Of a stretch of 64,000 nucleotides of DNA, positions 61,251 through 64,000 are shown one piece after another. This stretch comes from Sphingomonadales bacterium (GTDB lineage Bacteria; Pseudomonadota; Alphaproteobacteria; Sphingomonadales; Sphingomonadaceae): NCBI GenBank assembly GCA_028871475.1, contig JAGWMZ010000014.1:37885-101884 (forward strand), read 5' to 3'. Below the pieces are notes generated by a model. The model did no database searches. It saw only the letters and a list, made by a program, of their open reading frames with translations, and was not told the origin of the DNA. Made by a program: the position numbers and the translations under genes. Positions within the stretch are counted from its first letter, which is position 1. The number at the start of each line of letters is the position of its first letter.

Positions 61251-62657
61251 ATGATGCTGCGTTCCTATGATCCGGCCAGTGGCGCGCTTGTCTGGGAAGG
61301 GGCGCAGGATGATGCGCAGGCCGCCCATGTGGCGCTGAACCGCGCGCGCGCGGCGGCTCCCTTGTGGGCCCGCACGCCGCTGGAAGAACGCATTGCAGCT
61401 GCGCGCCGTTTTGCCGATCTGGTCAAAGGGCAGTCCGAAGAGTTTGCCCGGCTCATCGCCCGCGAGACAGGCAAGCAATTGTGGGACAGCCGGGGCGAAG
61501 TCACCGCCATGGTCGGCAAGGTGGAGATTTCCATCGCCGCGCAGGAGCAGCGCGCTGGCTTTCGCGAAAACCCCATGCCCTTTGGGCGGTCAGTGCTGCG
61601 CCACCGCCCGCATGGGGTGATGGCGGTGCTGGGCCCTTATAATTTCCCAGGCCATCTGCCCAATGGCCATATCGTGCCGGCGCTGATCGCGGGCAATGTG
61701 GTGGTGTTCAAGCCCTCTGAAGAGACCCCTGCGGTGGGCGCGCTGATGGCCGCACTGTGGGAACAGGCAGGGCTGCCGCGCGATGTGTTCCAGATCCTGC
61801 AAGGCGGGCGCGAGACGGGGGCGGCGCTGGTATCAGGCAACATCGACGGCCTGCTCTTCACCGGATCGGCACAGGCCGGGCGCCATTTCCGTCACGCCTT
61901 CGTTGACCGGCCCGAGGTCATTCTGGCGCTGGAACTGGGCGGCAACAACCCGCTGATCGCATGGGAAGGCGAAGCCGAGGCGGTGGCCACGCTCGTCACC
62001 CATTCGGCCTTCATCACCAGCGGCCAACGCTGCTCCTGCGCGCGGCGCCTGATCCTGCCGGAAGGGCCCGCGGGCGACCGCATCCTTGAGGCCGTGCTGG
62101 CGCAAGCCAGCGCCCTGCCCCCACGCGCCTGGGATGATCCGCAGGAAGGCTTCATGGGCCCGCTGATTTCCTCGCGCGCCGCTGGCAAAGCGCGTGAGGC
62201 CGTAGCAGCCCTGCAAGCATCGGGCGCAAGGCTGTTGCTGGCCCCATCGGCGCCGCATGGACCGGACAGTGCCTTTATGGGCGCCGCCGTGCTCGATGTG
62301 ACGGGCGTAGCCGTGCCTGACGAGGAAATTTTCGCCCCCGTGTTGCAAGTCATCCGCGTGGGCAGTTTCGATGAGGCCATGGGTGCCGCCAATGCCACGC
62401 GTTTTGGCCTTTCCGCCGGGCTGATCACGCCCGATGCCGCGCTGTGGGAACGTTTCGCCTCGGAAATCCGCGCGGGCGTCGTCAACTGGAACCGGCCGAC
62501 CACGGGGGCCGCCTCGGCCATGCCCTTTGGTGGGCTGGGGGAGTCGGGCAATCACCGGCCCAGCGCCGCCTATGCCGCCGACTACTGCGCCTTTCCCGAG
62601 GCCAGCTTTGAAGCAGCGCAGATAGAGAGCCTGCCCATCCCCGGGCTGGCGCGATGA
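61251..62657 (+). CDS. astD: Succinylglutamate semialdehyde dehydrogenase AstD
   Basis: A 468-residue aldehyde dehydrogenase. The catalytic Glu is in LELGGNNPLIAW near 228 and the catalytic Cys in SGQRCSCARRL near 262. FNFPGHLPNGHIVPALIAGN-like NFPGHLPNGHIVPAL and GFMGPLIS are AstD features, and EFARLIARETGKQLWDS is typical of the N-terminal part. It oxidises N-succinylglutamate 5-semialdehyde with NAD+ to succinylglutamate. Two adjacent ATGs (61251, 61254) follow the astA stop. Confidence 0.94.
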   Translation: MMLRSYDPASGALVWEGAQDDAQAAHVALNRARAAAPLWARTPLEERIAAARRFADLVKGQSEEFARLIARETGKQLWDSRGEVTAMVGKVEISIAAQEQRAGFRENPMPFGRSVLRHRPHGVMAVLGPYNFPGHLPNGHIVPALIAGNVVVFKPSEETPAVGALMAALWEQAGLPRDVFQILQGGRETGAALVSGNIDGLLFTGSAQAGRHFRHAFVDRPEVILALELGGNNPLIAWEGEAEAVATLVTHSAFITSGQRCSCARRLILPEGPAGDRILEAVLAQASALPPRAWDDPQEGFMGPLISSRAAGKAREAVAALQASGARLLLAPSAPHGPDSAFMGAAVLDVTGVAVPDEEIFAPVLQVIRVGSFDEAMGAANATRFGLSAGLITPDAALWERFASEIRAGVVNWNRPTTGAASAMPFGGLGESGNHRPSAAYAADYCAFPEASFEAAQIESLPIPGLAR

Positions 62658-63901
62658 CGGAAAATCTGTCGCCCACCGAAAGGGCCTTGGTTGAGCGCGC
62701 CATGGCCGCGCCCATGCTGGATCAGGTGCTGGCCTGGGCGGCGATCAACAGCGGCAGCGACAATCTGGCCGGACTGGCGATGATGGCGCGAGAACTGGCG
62801 GAAGCCTTCGCCGCCCTGCCCGGCACGGTCGAACTGCTCGATCCCATGCCCGCAACGCGGATCGACGCGGCAGGGCAGGAACTGGCGCTGGCCCATGGCC
62901 GCAATTTGCTGGTGACGGTGCGCCCGCAGGCGCCGGTACAACTGCTGCTCACCGGTCATATGGACACGGTGTTCAGCGCCGAGCATTCATTCCAGAGCTG
63001 CCAATGGCTGGAGCCTGGCGTGCTGGGTGGCCCCGGCGTGGCGGATATGAAGGGCGGGCTTGCCGTGATGCTCGCTGCCCTCTCTGCCTTCGAACAGATG
63101 CCGGGAAAAGAGCGGCTTGGCTATCAGGTGGTGATCAACAGCGATGAGGAAGTCGGCTCGCCCGGCTCTGCCCCCTTGCTGGCGCGGGCGGCGGCGGGGA
63201 AGCTGGCCGCCTTCACCTATGAACCGGCCGCCCTGCCCGATGGCACGCTGGCAGGCGCGCGGCCGGGCAGCGGCAATTTTTCCTTTATCGTCAAGGGCCG
63301 CAGCGCCCATGCCGGGCGCAACCCGCAGGAGGGCCGCAATGCGGTGCTGGCAACCGCTGATCTGGCATTGCGCCTGAGCGCGCTCGCCCGCCCCGGCCTG
63401 CTGGTCAATTGCGCGAAGATCGAGGGCGGCGGCCCCAACAATGTGGTGCCCGACCATGCCGTGCTGCGCGTCAACATCCGCCCCACCACGCCCGAGGACC
63501 AGCGTGTGGCCGAGGAAGCGCTGGAGCGGCTGATGCGTGAGGTGGCGCAGGCGCATGATCTGCATCTGCACCGCCATGGCGGTTTTGGTCGACCGCCCAA
63601 GCCCATCGACACGGCGGGGCAGCATTTGCTGGAACTAGTGCGCAGCTGCGGGCGTCTGCTGGGGCAGGAGATCGGTTGGCGCGACACGGGCGGGGTCTGC
63701 GATGGCAACAACATCGCGGCCTGCGGCGTGCCCGTGGTCGATACGATGGGCGTGCGGGGCGGAGCGATCCATTCAGCGCAGGAATATCTCATCGCCGACA
63801 GTCTGGGCGAGCGAGCGGCGCTGAGCGCGCTCATTCTCCATCACCTGGCGACTGAAGTAGCTGGAGACCCGCAAAAACCGGTAGCGTTTGGATGGCTATG
63901 A
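62654..63901 (+). CDS. M20-family metallopeptidase in the astE position
   Basis: A 415-residue M20 (carboxypeptidase G2 / desuccinylase-type) zinc hydrolase. Metal ligands lie in LLTGHMDTVF, GVADMKGGLAV and NSDEEVGSPGS (general-base Glu), with a lid domain containing KGRSAHAGRNPQEGRNAV and a final HSAQEYL. ATGA overlap with astD places it in the operon where succinylglutamate desuccinylase AstE (an unrelated zinc carboxypeptidase fold) normally stands. M20 enzymes include desuccinylases (DapE), so it probably releases succinate from succinylglutamate; activity is inferred. Last gene of the operon. Confidence 0.87.
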   Translation: MTENLSPTERALVERAMAAPMLDQVLAWAAINSGSDNLAGLAMMARELAEAFAALPGTVELLDPMPATRIDAAGQELALAHGRNLLVTVRPQAPVQLLLTGHMDTVFSAEHSFQSCQWLEPGVLGGPGVADMKGGLAVMLAALSAFEQMPGKERLGYQVVINSDEEVGSPGSAPLLARAAAGKLAAFTYEPAALPDGTLAGARPGSGNFSFIVKGRSAHAGRNPQEGRNAVLATADLALRLSALARPGLLVNCAKIEGGGPNNVVPDHAVLRVNIRPTTPEDQRVAEEALERLMREVAQAHDLHLHRHGGFGRPPKPIDTAGQHLLELVRSCGRLLGQEIGWRDTGGVCDGNNIAACGVPVVDTMGVRGGAIHSAQEYLIADSLGERAALSALILHHLATEVAGDPQKPVAFGWL

Positions 63902-63937
63902 TGATTCATTGAGGGCGCGCGATCACGGAGGCCAGCT

Positions 63938-64000
63938 ATGGATCCCAAGTCCCTGTTCAGTTTGAGCGCTCACCTTGAAGCATTGAGCAAGGAGGGCGAT
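63938..64000 (+). CDS. IS5-type transposase, first 21 codons at the window edge
   Basis: ATG at 63938 behind GGAGG (63928-63932) begins MDPKSLFSLSAHLEALSKEGD, the usual start of an IS5-family transposase (MDPK..F.LS.HL..LS..GDPLE). It runs off the window, so integrity and full length are unknown. The element begins within 36 bp of the ast operon stop, so its left terminal repeat lies between 63902 and 63937. Confidence 0.7.
   Translation, partial: MDPKSLFSLSAHLEALSKEGD

Overview
The window looks like a chromosomal stretch of a high-GC alphaproteobacterium of the Sphingomonadales, probably Novosphingobium, Sphingomonas or a relative. This rests on the GC-rich codon use, the TonB-receptor / tryptophan-halogenase-like / SapC gene set, an ast operon, RES-Xre and BrnTA toxin pairs, and the insertion-sequence types. 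The genus is inference; no rRNA, tRNA or CRISPR array was seen.

Left part (1-15.0 kb): after the 3' end of a GH2 beta-galactosidase comes an L-fucose locus. A minus-strand operon carries a fuconolactonase, a compact tagaturonate-reductase/mannitol-dehydrogenase-type enzyme, GH97, GH95 alpha-L-fucosidase and an IclR regulator. A divergent plus-strand operon carries a zinc dehydrogenase resembling L-galactonate 5-dehydrogenase, an aldo/keto reductase of L-fucose dehydrogenase type and a FucP symporter. Together they suggest release of fucose from plant glycans, uptake, oxidation to L-fuconate, and possibly a C5 oxidation/reduction branch. A GH3 beta-xylosidase-like enzyme and a secreted acetylesterase follow.

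15.5-18.7 kb is a plasmid-like island: a Tn3 transposase remnant, two poorly known genes, a ParD/ParE-type toxin-antitoxin pair and a truncated IS630 transposase. 18.7-29 kb is a redox and detoxification region: a CGNR-type regulator, two alpha/beta hydrolases, quinone-reductase-like and short-chain dehydrogenase genes, an AraC regulator, an AhpD-like protein, an RclC-like membrane protein, a broken YeeE/YedE gene, a 2-hydroxychromene-2-carboxylate isomerase, a mercuric-reductase-like flavoprotein, a CBS protein and a 36-residue membrane protein. 29-32.3 kb holds DUF2239, DUF3429, DUF2256, photolyase/cryptochrome and DCC thiol oxidoreductase genes.

32.4-51.3 kb is a plant-polysaccharide locus: GH27, GH43, an esterase, GH8, a tryptophan-halogenase-like flavoprotein, a TonB-dependent receptor, SapC, GH51, a sialate-O-acetylesterase-like enzyme and a LacI regulator. 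Four near-identical palindromes with core TAGCGCT (15414, 36159, 45497, 50039) sit upstream of its transcription units and of the distant GH3 gene, and probably form one LacI-controlled (arabino)xylan regulon. Within it (36.2-37.9 kb) is a small island with an unpaired XRE antitoxin-like gene, decayed IS630 and IS256 fragments and a BrnT/BrnA pair.

51.3-64 kb holds a RES/Xre toxin-antitoxin pair with a perfect 16-bp inverted repeat, a 1893-residue autotransporter, a LysR regulator divergent from an arginine succinyltransferase operon (astB, astA, astD) whose last gene is an M20 peptidase rather than astE, and the first codons of an IS5-type transposase at the window edge.
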